From assembly GCA_942159475.1 (NCBI GenBank), contig OW804096.1, forward strand, positions 12,759,871-12,823,870: a DNA stretch of 64,000 bases. Direction: 5' to 3'. The stretch comes from Sthenelais limicola. Lineage: Eukaryota > Annelida > Polychaeta > Phyllodocida > Sigalionidae. This document shows, piece by piece, positions 52,655 through 63,513 of this stretch. Both the position numbers and the translations under genes were made by a program. The notes beneath the pieces were generated by a model. It saw only the letters and a list, made by a program, of their open reading frames with translations, was not told the origin of the DNA and searched no databases. Each line of letters begins with the position of its first letter. Positions within the stretch are counted from its first letter, which is position 1.

Positions 52655-53420
52655 TGTGTTTCAGACATTAAATGTACCCTTGCATTCCTAAGGTCATCAT
52701 ATGGAGTGTATTTAGCTATTTTTCTTTGTATAGATTTTGATGAATACTTGATGTTTCATCTAAAAGATGCATAATGCAGTTTTTCTTGAGATGAGAAGAA
52801 TTATTTTTCCCTATGTTGTTTATCATGAGGCAGCGTATGTAAACGTCCTTGAAGGACATGGCATTGTTTCCACGAACTATAATGTAATGAATGACTTGGC
52901 CTCTAAATGTAATTATTTATAGAAAATACTAGTAATTGTGCACAAAGAAATATTGCAAACTTATTTGTCAAACATAAAAATTATTGAAATTATTTTCATT
53001 CCTATAAAGGTTAACATAATTGATTTCTGCTTCATTTCATCTCTTTAAATAACATGGTATCTCAAAACCCCCTTTGATTGATAATTTCTGATATGTTATT
53101 GCCACAGGACATTTGTATTAATGTTTTTTGGGGTTACTTAGGGATTCCAGTTGTATTTATAAAACATGTACCAATTATCAAGTCTGTGAATTGAGTACAT
53201 CTTTGCGTTTCTAAGGTCATTCTATAGAGTATATTTAACTACTTTACCATTGATTTGCTACCCAGGAATATTGCTAACTTTCTTTTTCAAACATGGTTTT
53301 CTAATTGTTAAAATGGTTGGAATTCACTTAATCTGGTTTTTCCTAATACACAGGATGATAAATGATTATGATAAATATCTCAAAATCGGTTTCTTGCGAC
53401 TTCTTTTTTCGGTTCATGAA
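52655..53420 (+). mobile_element. Degraded family D interiors (two)
   Basis: The shared interior phrase recurs as CATATGGAGTGTATTTAGCT near 52696 and CTATAGAGTATATTTAACTA near 53222, each followed by an AGAAATATTGCAAAC-like block. Termini are not recognisable. Confidence 0.5.
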
Positions 53421-53969
53421 TTTTCTATATTTGAGAACGTCCGACAGTTTATTGATGGATTGGGGCAAAGAAACTAAGAAAAATGGCGAAAAGGAAATTC
53501 CAGCATCACGCCATTGGTGAAGCATAAAAAATAATAAAAATAATAATGTTTTTGTAATAAAAAAAATAGACAATAAGGGACTTGCATGTCCGCCATCTTG
53601 AATCTTGATTCACATGGAATTATGGGACTTATGCTACAGTATACAATCAATAGAAATAAATAATAGTTGTCCATGTGTTTTTCTAATAAAAATGCTGCTA
53701 AAATTCAAATGTCAGACCTAAACTGAATCCAAGCATTCAATGGAACGGAAATGGGCAGTAACACTTATAGGACTGTTTGAAACTCCACCATTAATTAAGA
53801 CATTTTCGATAAACAATACAAACCAAGCAAAGACAAGACTAAAGTAAATACTTGAATTTAAATATGTTTAATTCATCACAACATACATTTTATATGGACA
53901 TTGGTAGAGAATACTGAGCAGTGTTGGAATAATAGACCATCATTATTCATTCATTATAGAAGCCTTACC

Positions 53970-54155
53970 ATGGGACGTAGATCGTCAGAAAATGTACAAT
54001 ATTACCCAAACTAAAGACAAAAATACTATCAACAGATTTGTTTAATCAACGGAATACCAAATATACTCATATATACCTGGTATTTAACATTTTTAGCGGA
54101 ATTTACTAAATTTGTAGAGTAGTTGATGGTACATTTTCTGACGATCTGACCCATA
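53970..54155 (-). mobile_element. Family A MITE, internally deleted
   Basis: TGGGACGTAGATCGTCAGAA at the left and TTTTCTGACGATCTGACCCA at the right, but only ~185 bp long because about 35 bp after the left end and part of the right half are missing. Confidence 0.88.
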
Positions 54156-56087
54156 TGGGGGACAGTTGCGTAATAAATCGTAATGCTTATATTGCAGAGA
54201 TAGTAACATTATATCTAAATGGGGCAAGCCACCAAGGTTTTAACTATTGTCCAAAGTGGAAACATATTTTAGGCTGAACACAATTTCCTTAATTCTTTTC
54301 TCGTAATTGAGCAACTTTCGCTCCGTTATCCAGAGTTATTTCTTTGGTGATTAATATCTTTATAAAGCCCCGGTCTCACCGACACGATTTTGTGATAAAG
54401 TGGTCATCAGGGATTGGGATCAGAATCTGATGATACATATTCTTTATACTATTGGATTGTCAGCCGATTTGAACCCATCCTATGAAAATTAATGGGAGTA
54501 GATGTCATTGGATTGGATCACGATTTCCGAAATCGGTCGGATGAAAATATCAAAGGTAGATCAGGCTTTAAGATCGTTTACAATTTATTACACAACTGCT
54601 TGCGATCATTTACGATTTATTACACGACCAATCATAAGGCCATTGCTTCAAGGAATCGCAAGGGGTAAAATATATTTCTTATTGAAAGTTTGCTTAAAAT
54701 TTATGAGTAAATCTTTAACCTTGAGAAATAAGAATGATTTAACTTCATACAGAAATTAATATTTTAATGGTGAATAGAACCACTAAATGGTACAATCAAC
54801 GTATCGAAGACACTTCTGTAATAATCGGTAGCAAGGATACTTTTCTTCAAAGAATCTCTTCATTTAATATTTAAAAAAATTCCACTGTATCACAATCCAA
54901 AATCTATATACAAGAATTATACTTATTTACACGAGGGTTTTTTGGCTCTACATTCTTGATACCAACCAACCATATAGTCAACATTTAGAATTGGATTTTT
55001 CGTGGCCATGAAGTGTAAATATTTGCCGTTAATGAGATATATTATTTACATTTAAATAAAGAGGAAATCTCAAGTCATGCAGTTACACATTCTAGGATGA
55101 TGATAATTGATGTGATTATATATGATATGTTCACAACAAATTTCATTTTGTTGCAGTTTGTTTGGACAGGGTGGGTAGGTATATATAGGTAGTTTGTTAG
55201 TTAATTAATGAAAAGCTTATGTTTAACAATCTTAGCATTTTGGTTTCAGATGCAGGGGCATACTTTGAGGAACAACTTGGGGGTCGCCTTGGACACATTT
55301 ATAATGAGTCGCAGAAAATGAGTATAAAGTCGCGAAAAAAGTCGCTTTTACTAATGGTTTTCCACCCAGAAATGTCACTTACAGTCTGTTTAAACATGAA
55401 TAAAAGTAAGATGCTGTATTAAAAAAAACCCTTTTCAGATTTTGTTGTAATCTGCTTGATCCATTTCTTGCGACATAAGACCCAGTTTTCTGCAACCTAT
55501 TTGTTGGTGTCAAGTTGTGCGATTAGGTCTAATTATTGTAATCGCAAGAGTTTATCGCAAGAGATTCCAGGTAGATCGCTGCGTCAATATCAAGCAAATT
55601 GGGGGGACTTTGCGCATTTCAAAATACAGTTGCGTTGACTAGTATTTAACTTCATGAACACTTCTAAATGAATTTAATGAATTAATGAAATTTAATCAAG
55701 TATGTTTTTAATAGATGAATTGCTAGTCATCTCTTCATTATTCATGAGATAAAGATGAAATATTGACCATCTTTCCACAGACATTTACAGAATTTCTTTC
55801 ATGGATATTACTCTTCAAAACTGAATGAACTTCAAACCAACTATACATCATGTCAAGCATGTACCCGGCAAATCTTATATGTCCACGAACAAACCCCCTT
55901 TAGTAAATATACCAATCATTATATTTTCCATAAGATTTTGTATGATACATACACTTTAATATCTAATGGAATTCAATATGTGGAAGTTCCTCGTACAAGC
56001 TGGATATATTTACATTTACAATATCATCTCATAGTATCAAGTGAGTGCCTTGAGTTCTTAACTTATTATTAGTCCCTTTTATCATAT

Positions 56088-56492
56088 GTGATGTTTCAGG
56101 AAAATGAGTCACAAGTCGCAAAATTAATATTTGTCAAAGTGTTTTTATCACAAGATCTCTGTATCTAAATGTTCTGGTTTTTAGAGGGTTTAGCACTCGT
56201 AGTCATATAAATCTGTGTAACAAATTTCAGGACATTGTATTAAATATATCCCTGCGTTTTGAAGGCCTTCGTATGGAGTATATTTAGTTACTTTACTTTA
56301 CCCATCCAGAGACATTGCAAACTTTTTTTTTCAAAAATAAAAATATCAAACTTAAGATATGAAAATACTTATTATCTAGGTGTTATTAGTGTTTACTATC
56401 ATTGGAATCAGCTTGATCTCCTCTTTTCAAATATGATGAGATCTCAAAATCCATTTTTTGCGACTTATGACTCATTTTACAAAACACATCAC
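56088..56492 (+). mobile_element. Family D element, full copy, TSD ATAT
   Basis: Left GTGATGTTTCAGGAAAATGA, right TCATTTTACAAAACACATCA; ATAT at 56084-56087 and 56493-56496. The interior has GGAGTATATTTAGTTACTTT. Confidence 0.88.
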
Positions 56493-57107
56493 ATATATCA
56501 TATACTTGTTCCCTTTTCAGCAAAATAGTAAGTATAATAGTATCATTTGTAAGTTCTGTGGAAGTATACTACTCTCATGTACTACTCTCATGTAGTATAT
56601 ACTTCTTGTTCAGTATGTTTATGAATCACAATTATTATCATTATTATTATTATTATTATCATCATTATCCAAGTCATACTTGTTCACAACATCACATCTT
56701 TTCTTACTGGTTTCAACAGAATGATAAATATAGGACGAGACTCTGTTTAGGTATAATCTTTCAACATTCATCTTAGCATTAATATATTTATATGTATAAT
56801 ATGATAATATAATATCTATCTTCTTCAACAATCTTTGTATAAGACTTATTATAATGCTCATGCAGCACTTTTGTACGTCAGACATTCATGAAAATCAATT
56901 TCATCGAAAAAGAGATTTTGTAACATGCATTTCTTTACCGATTTTACAATGTATCGGAGATAAAAATCGGTAAGTGTAACGCCCTATGGATACTAAACCG
57001 ATTATCTTTGGGCAGTCGGGGGAGAAATGGAGGGCAGTCAGGCATAGAATATAAATTTAGCTGAAGTAAAACAAAATAGGTGGTTCACTGTTTATAGAGG
57101 GGTGGTA

Positions 57108-57455
57108 AGGCCCTAGTCTACTAAGTCGATTGTCATGCGATTTTGAGCCGCAGAGGATCCTTTCCTCTAAGTTCTGTTCGAATCGCATGAGAATCAGCTT
57201 AGTAGACAAGGCCCTTTAACCATTTTTTTTTATTAGGAAATCACCTAACAGAAACTGAGAAAATCTATATTTTGTAACAATAGTTATTTTAAATTGGGAA
57301 GTGTTAAAGGTGTCTTAAAGTTTTCCTATATTTTCTGCTGGAAGTAGCTATCAAAACAGTACCTCCAGTCAATATTGGACGAATCCAAAATCATCAGGCG
57401 ACTCTTCAGCCGACTGTCCTTCGGTCAGGAAATCGGCTCAGTAGACATAGGACCT
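57108..57455. mobile_element. Composite foldback element
   Basis: AAGGCCCTAGTCTACTAAGT at the left recurs inverted as CTTAGTAGACAAGGCCCTTT at 57199-57218 and again as CTCAGTAGACATAGGACCTA near 57435. The middle part resembles element C. A related single arm is at 5932-5975 (GGCCTAGTCTATTAAGCCGA). Confidence 0.6.
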
Positions 57456-58370
57456 AACAGGCATGCGTTTAACATAACATGAATCAAACAGATGGTAAAA
57501 AGGCGCTGGTGTAGATGTGAATACACTAAAGAGTGTAGATTCATTTACATATCCCTCTCTCTATACATAGAGATATATCCTTCAAGGACATATTCACTCT
57601 ATAATAATGTATACCAGCCATTATTGGAGAGAGAATACGTTTGGTTTCTGTTCTTGACAACACAAGCTAAATTCAAGTATGAGTCCGTAAATTTGGTATA
57701 AACTTAAGATTTCTCCTGCTCGCTAAGCGTTCAAGTTGGTCCATAGCTGCAAGTATTCTATTATCCTTTCTTTCTTCTTTTCTTTCTTGCAACATTGTCC
57801 TTCTTCTTTTGGCTTTCACACTCGTGTATCCGTGATATAGCAGACCTTGTCAACAGACAATCAAGATGATAACCTAATGTTTTATATACAATTAAATATA
57901 CAATCATTTTTCTTATCATACATATGGCGTTTAATCGTTTTTTCAAAGACACTCACAGTACCTCATTCTCTCCTTAAGTATGTACACCTTGTTGAACAAT
58001 GGGTTGAACCATTTTATCTCTCGCTACAACACAGAAACAAAAGTAAAGTAAGTTATCCGCTGCATCAATTGGTAGTCTAAGTTCAGATCAGGGCTTTTTT
58101 GCTCCATTTTAGTTTTTTTTTATAAACCCAAGGAACAGCCAGGGTCACACCATCAAGGGTGTCTGGGTTTCAAATTGTGTACTCTTTGTTGAACCTTTGT
58201 TTTCACCACAGCATACACTGTAAAACCACACACCGTTTTTTTACGTCCATTGCATGGCATAATCTTGATAAAGTGTTGCCACAGATTTGTCTTGTTTTCA
58301 TGCTTGTCCTTAGTAGCTTTAACAAGTTAAGTTGTCCCTTTTTCCATCTCTTATACCTGTCTTTTATCCA

Positions 58371-58376
58371 TTTATT
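58371..58376 (-). promoter_or_regulatory. Candidate polyadenylation signal of gene B
   Basis: AATAAA on the minus strand, about 140 nt after the gene B stop codon. It is the first canonical hexamer downstream. Being AT-rich DNA, chance matches are common, so use is only plausible. Confidence 0.4.
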
Positions 58377-58515
58377 CATATCAAAGACAGTTATTGTAAC
58401 ACCCAAGATGTGTACAAACCCATGGAAAAATGAAACGACAATCTTGCTGCTGATCCGTCTGTTTTTATGTATATGAACAATCAATGCAGAGGATAACATA
58501 CTTTGATTATTCAAG

Positions 58516-58860
58516 TTATACATAAGGTGATGTTGGATTATTTGCTTTATGGTATGTCTTTTCTAGTTTAGGATCATATCCCATGTTCTTCCTCTGCAGG
58601 AACATATGTATTTCTCTAAATGAAGGCCGCTGCACCTCATCACGATTCCAGCACTCTTTCATGAGATCGTAAATCTCCCTTGTACATGTTGAGGGACAAG
58701 GGAGGTAGGATTCTAGGCCATCATTCCTATAGTAGTGTCCACAGTTTTCTATGACTTGTTCGTCTGTATACTCATCAAATGGTTGCTCCTTGGCAAATGT
58801 AAATATCTCCCATAGTGTAACGCCGAATGACCACACGTCAGTCTTTGTTGAGAATTTTCC
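58516..58860 (-). CDS. Ddr: Gene B terminal exon: kinase C-lobe, tail and stop
   Basis: 345 nt on the minus strand, acceptor TTCATTACAG, phase 0, stop TAA at 58518-58516. Encodes [40 protein letters not shown] and [20 protein letters not shown], then a tail after [21 protein letters not shown]. Two cysteines (ENCGH and PCPSTC) are not matched in gene A at those sites. Confidence 0.96.
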   Translation of the reverse strand, partial: GKFSTKTDVWSFGVTLWEIFTFAKEQPFDEYTDEQVIENCGHYYRNDGLESYLPCPSTCTREIYDLMKECWNRDEVQRPSFREIHMFLQRKNMGYDPKLEKTYHKANNPTSPYV

Positions 58861-61800
58861 CTGTAATGAAATATAGTGGCACAGTTTAGTATTTGTTAGT
58901 GAGGGATGGTGTGGTTTGATTTGCGATCTTTTTAATTATATGCTATTGACAATCACATGAAGTTTATGCAAAATGTGGCTGAATAATTAAACAAGCCAAA
59001 TTTCAGTTATGTACAATTTAAATAATGAATAATGATCTTTTTTGAATGCACCATGCATAAAAGAGTGAATGACAGAAACAGAATCTGATTTAATTCCATT
59101 TTGGCTGCTAGGTTTTTACAGGAATTTTAAACTGAATTGATCAAAATAAAACAATGGCTGGTGAGCAATAGTAGGAAAGGATTTTGGTAGGCCACCAACA
59201 AAAATTATGGACTTTTGTGAATCTCTCCAGCTAAAACAATGGGGTGGTGAAATTCTCTAAAATGTTGGTCAAATGATTTTCAGATGAAAGGAAAAGAATG
59301 GAACAAAGAGAAAAATCTGTTTCTGATCGATGTTAATTAAGATTTTAACTTTAATTCATCAATGTTTCGTTAAAATAGATCAAACTCACCAAGAGTACAC
59401 TTTCCCAGGCCATCCATCTAATGGGTAATACAGCGCGACCTTCGATACGGTAATAGTCATTGCTGTAGAGGTTACGACTCATGCCAAAATCTGAGATCTT
59501 TATACAGTAGTGATGACCCACAAGGCAGTTCCTCGTAGCCAGATCACGATGCACCATGTTGAGTGACTCCAAATATTTCATTCCAGAGGCTATTTGGGTG
59601 GCCATGTATATCAAGGCACCCCGACTAAAAAGAGAAATAGAGTGAAAAACGTTATTAAAAAAGTTAAAAATGCACTGTTCATACAGGGAAAGTAAATGAT
59701 TGAAATAGTTAAATCTAGACTATTGGAATAGTCACAACTAAACTGCTGAAATAGTAACAAATCTTGACTTTGGGGAGAAAATATATGGGTCCGATTTTCA
59801 GAAATTGGCAGTAGTACACATTTAGTAAATTATGCTGAATTAGGCTGTAATTTGGTCAATACGAGGTAAATTCGAGTATATCCGGCATTGCATTGATTCT
59901 AGCAATCTGTCTGGTTAGGTTCAACTGAATTTTGAATTTTATTTTCGTCTGAAATTTGGATTATTTGAGAGGATTAGTGAAGGTGAATTGTACATTTTCT
60001 GCGGACTTCACCCATATATCTTAAACTAAGGGAAAGTCGACTGTTAAAAGGATTCTCCTCTACATGATTCTGTATTTACAAGTAGGAGAAAAGCATAACC
60101 TCCAGAAATAGACCATTAGACATGCCAGGGCAAGCAAATGGAGGGGAAAGTCCATTCAAGTTTAAACCTCTGGCTCTTTGCAGTGGGAGCTAATATGAAA
60201 GAGTCACGCATATGACTTCTCTAGAACCATGCAAGGCAATGATTCAAAGTTAGATGAAGTCATCTAAGCTAGCATGTGCGTTAGGGTCAGATTTCCAGAA
60301 AATGCACAATCTACATTTCTACACATCTATCAAATTCTGCTGAATCCGAGTGAAAATTGATAAATAAGACGTATATCTGAGTATATTCTGTATTGTATTT
60401 GTTCAATAAATCTGTCTGGTTATGTTGAACTGTAATTTGAACCTAATTTTAGTCTTAAATTTGGGTTATTTGAGAGGATTGGTAAAGACCAATTGTACAT
60501 TTTCTGACGATCTGACCCGTTACATCATTATGTTTGGTAGGAGCCCTTTAGCATCGGGGAGACTTGTAATCATTAAACATGCACCAGCACCCACAACACG
60601 CATGGCTTGGGAGACTTTCTAACTGATCAATAGGGAAGAAGGATTCTCGTTCCTCCATTTTCCTTTCTCCTTCCAGTTTCTCTCAACAAAAGGACTCTTT
60701 CAATATTATTATGGGTCATATTGTCAAAAATGTACAAATGACAGCTCTACAAAATAAATTCTCTTAAATTTTCTTGCAGGCGAAAATACAAATTACTATG
60801 TGTGTCTGAATATATTTGGTATTGTAATATTAAAAATATCTGTTCAGTTAAGTTGAGCTGTATTTTAATCGTATTTCAAGTATGCGTTATTTGAAAGGAT
60901 TGGTGAAAGTGAACTGTACATCTTCCGTCGACTTCAGTTGTATCATATCATGTGGATTGTTATACAGGTCAGATTTTCAGAAAATGCACAATTGACAGCT
61001 ATATGCATTTAGTAAAATCTGCTAAATTAGGCTTCAATTTGATCAATACTAGGTAAATTTGAGTATATTCAGCATTGCATTGATTCTAGCAATCTGTTTG
61101 GTTAGGTTGAATTGTATTTTGAACTTTATTTTCTTCTTAAATTTGGGTTATTAGAGAAAATTGGTGAACGCCTATTGTACGTTTTCTGAAGGTCTGACCC
61201 ATCATATCATGTGTATTGTTATATAGACTGCCCCAGGGGCCTCAATGTCTTTCTCCTTCTACTTTACTCTTGGCAATCGCTACTTTGATATGATACTCAT
61301 AATCGTACAAGAACCATGATGGAGATTTCTGTCAAAGTTGGTTTCTATTAGCAGTATCTTTAGTTTTGTGAGCTTGGAGTCTTATTCAGTAAAGTCAGGT
61401 AAAATTCAAATCATGGTCATAACATTTTTGCAATATTTTCTTTCTAGAATAGAGGAGCCGCATGGGTCGTGCCATTTGAACCAGTGGTCGAATAGAAGGA
61501 ATTAACAGTCACGACTGTAGACTGAGGAACTGCCATTCTGTTTTTCCCCTTCCATTTCTAGCTAGTTCAATATCCTGATGGTCTAGTAGAAGTCAAACAT
61601 GGATTCCTGTTATATTGATGATATTTATTGACTATCAACTATCAAAAGAATTGGCTTGATTTTAATTGTTTTGAGAAAGTCAAAAGTTAAATTTGCAGAA
61701 GAGCGAAACAGCGCTTACTTTAATTGTGTTACACTTCATGTTTTGACAAATTCATTGACTTAAAATATGAGCTTAATTGTTAGTTGTATGTTTACACTTC

Positions 61801-63404
61801 ATATTTTGATAATTAGATTGACTTAAGTCTTAATAAAAGAGTTGGCCTGAGCTCACTTTAAGTGTTTGGTGTTTAAACTTAAATGTTTTAAGATATTCAC
61901 TGATTCTAACTATTCACTTATATTACATGAATAGTTGGCCTGAGCTTACCTTAATTGTTTGGTGTGTTTAAACGTCATATTTTAAGATATTCATTGAATC
62001 AGATTAGACTTGGCCTGAGCTTACCTTAATTGTTTGGTGTTGAAACTTAAATGTTTTGAGATATTCATTGACCTAAATTACATAAAGAGTTGGCCTTACC
62101 TTAATTGTTTGGTGTGTTTACGTTTGGGTGTGGATGTGTCGGGTACATGTAGCTGGAGGTACTGATGCAGGTCCCCATACTTCATATACTCCACTATAAC
62201 AGCCTGAGGCTCCTCCCGTGTACACACACCCAGCACACGCACTATGTTAGGGTCCTTGATCCTCGCCATTATACGCACCTCCTTCTGGAAGTCACCCCTG
62301 TGCAACAAGGTAATAGCATAGTGGTTAGGTTGTATTGAATTGAAAAATCTTTTATTTGCCTTTGCGGCATTCATTGGAAGATCTGGCACGCCAGAATTGA
62401 ACAACCAATTGTTTTATAACATATCGACAATAAAGAATGTTTGAATTGAATTGAATTGAATATACATAAGTTGGAGTTGGACAAATGGGATCACTGACAT
62501 ATAGAATTTAGATTCTATTTCTTCCTGTCATTACCTAGTATTACGATAGGAAGCGTAATAAGTTGCTAAAAGGACTACACACCAAGTTATACAATGTTTA
62601 TATCATACGATATAGGACAAAATGAGCAAGATTAAAAAGGAATAATCGAACATAAAATAGTATTAGCTTTGTTGAATACTAGTATACCGTACAGAACAGT
62701 AAAGTATTACATGTGATTATTACAGTTGTAAAGTTATGATTAATATTACAGTGGTAAGGTTACCATATCTTTTATAACCCTGTCTTTTGGAAGGCATTAT
62801 TACCATGGTTAGTTTTATGATCAAACACCATATTTCCACGATTAGACTACAACAGACATTTCATGTCATTAATGTCTGAAACGCGTAGGCCTAAGTGTTT
62901 TGAACATTATTTCAATTTATAATTATTACAATATGTAGTCTAGACTCCGAGCCTCTCAGACCAGATAAGATTGGTACATCAGTGATTGGACTTTCCTGGC
63001 CGAGAGTAGAACAACCACCACTGTCCTAATGACATTTAAATGGGATTTCGTGGATAGGAGAGAGAAGCTTTCTCTCAGATTGAGGGATTGAATTGAATTG
63101 AATTGAATGTATTCCTTATTTCGTTTCCAAAATTGGTTGTCCATTTCTGATTGATCAGGACTCGGCCAAGTTATGAGCCAAGACTGGTTGAGATATTTTA
63201 TTTTGAAAAAGTTGCTATTTCCACCATAGTTCAATACAAATTTTAAATATTGATACTAATTTTATGGTCTTACCTGGCTTGATGGTCAGCATTGCGCCGG
63301 AGGGTCTTAAGTGCCACGAGCATGGTGGAGGAGGAGGCGGTGCGGTTGATAAGGAAATCATCTCCAAGGAATTCAGACATCCCATGTGTCTCACACAGGT
63401 GAAC
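58516..63404 (-). CDS. Ddr: Gene B: paralogous discoidin domain receptor kinase, 3' part, four exons in window
   Basis: On the minus strand, exons 63404-63274, 62297-62100, 59624-59390 and 58860-58516 join in frame to 303 codons including TAA. The protein covers the kinase domain from VHLCE just after the glycine loop to the C terminus. The catalytic lysine is in VALK instead of the usual [22 protein letters not shown] and the NLYSNDYYR activation loop are intact, so an active kinase is expected. Intron positions and phases match gene A one for one. The exon with the glycine loop and everything upstream, including the ligand-binding domains, must lie beyond position 64000. Its end points towards the end of gene A across about 13.5 kb, a tail-to-tail arrangement. 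Family assignment is sure; DDR1 or DDR2 orthology is not. Confidence 0.95.
59390..59624 (-). CDS. Ddr: Gene B exon: kinase catalytic and activation loops
   Basis: 235 nt on the minus strand, acceptor TTTCTCTTTTTAG, donor GTGAGTTT. Contains [56 protein letters not shown] and [13 protein letters not shown]. 75 of 79 residues equal gene A, the strongest conservation in the locus. Confidence 0.97.
59785..60016 (+). mobile_element. Family A MITE in a gene B intron
   Basis: TGGGTCCGATTTTCAGAAAT with a ~10-bp deletion before TTGGCAGT; right end TTTTCTGCGGACTTCACCCA. Confidence 0.9.
60282..60520 (+). mobile_element. Family A MITE in a gene B intron
   Basis: AGGGTCAGATTTCCAGAAAA at left, TTTTCTGACGATCTGACCC at right; the interior resembles the copy at 63514. 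Confidence 0.9.
60711..60939 (+). mobile_element. Family A MITE, diverged right end
   Basis: TATGGGTCATATTGTCAAAA at left; the right end has decayed to ACATCTTCCGTCGACTTCA. Confidence 0.8.
60964..61203 (+). mobile_element. Family A MITE in a gene B intron
   Basis: ACAGGTCAGATTTTCAGAAA at left, TTTTCTGAAGGTCTGACCCA at right. It lies 25 bp from the preceding copy in the same orientation. Confidence 0.92.
61840..62125 (-). repeat. 75-bp tandem repeat containing the gene B splice donor
   Basis: TTACCTTAATTGTTTGGTGT occurs at 61946, 62021 and 62096, an exact 75-bp period; the last is the real exon end and donor (minus strand). Weaker copies are near 61848 and 61714. Confidence 0.92.
62100..62297 (-). 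CDS. Ddr: Gene B exon: kinase helix C to hinge and insert
   Basis: 198 nt on the minus strand, acceptor CTTGTTGCACAG, donor GTAAGGCC. Encodes [40 protein letters not shown] and the basic insert [10 protein letters not shown]. It is one codon shorter than the gene A exon, lacking the Glu before the final Leu-Arg. The last ~20 bases of this exon plus its donor are repeated in tandem in the following intron (61946-62099). Confidence 0.95.
62311..62462 (+). repeat. SINE-like retroposon with A box and (TTGAA)n tail
   Basis: TAGCATAGTGGTTAGG fits an A box; the 3' end reads GACAATAAAGAATGTTTGAA then ATTGAATTGAATTGAATA. The same 3' end occurs at 11045-11092, inverted at 49418-49455, and in part at 63086-63108. 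Confidence 0.65.
62937..63086 (-). mobile_element. Family J MITE, reverse and truncated
   Basis: AGTCTAGACTCCGAGCCTCT, TCAGTGATTGGACTTTCCTG and GAAGCTTTCTCTCAGATTGA match the family on the minus strand. It lies in a gene B intron. Confidence 0.6.
63274..63404 (-). CDS. Ddr: Gene B exon: kinase N-lobe with catalytic lysine
   Basis: 131 nt read on the minus strand, acceptor GCTCCCCAG, donor GTAAGACC. Encodes [20 protein letters not shown] and then [17 protein letters not shown]. Length and both phases equal those of the gene A exon at 40505-40635. Gene A has VAVK where this exon has VALK, a conservative change next to the catalytic lysine. Confidence 0.95.
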
Positions 63405-63513
63405 CTGGGGAGCAAACAAATGAATAATACTAAATAATTGAAACATTTACATGTTATTTGGCATTAGTACCTTAATAAACCAACAAGAGTACGGGTCAAC
63501 ACATGGAATAATA

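Larger units (their letters stand above)
44981..58515. other. Spacer between the convergent genes
   Basis: Contains the two 3' UTRs, of unknown length, and no credible coding exon. Visible items are family F copies (45406-45652, 49197-49395), family A copies (45755-45983, 53970-54155), two full family D copies (51482-51880, 56088-56492) plus D fragments, a possible 1.5-kb inverted-repeat element (49561-51044) with a tRNA-like head inside, and a composite foldback at 57108-57455. Stretches 46120-48500, 52560-53960 and 54160-56080 are AT-rich and hold only element fragments or nothing I recognise. Confidence 0.6.
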
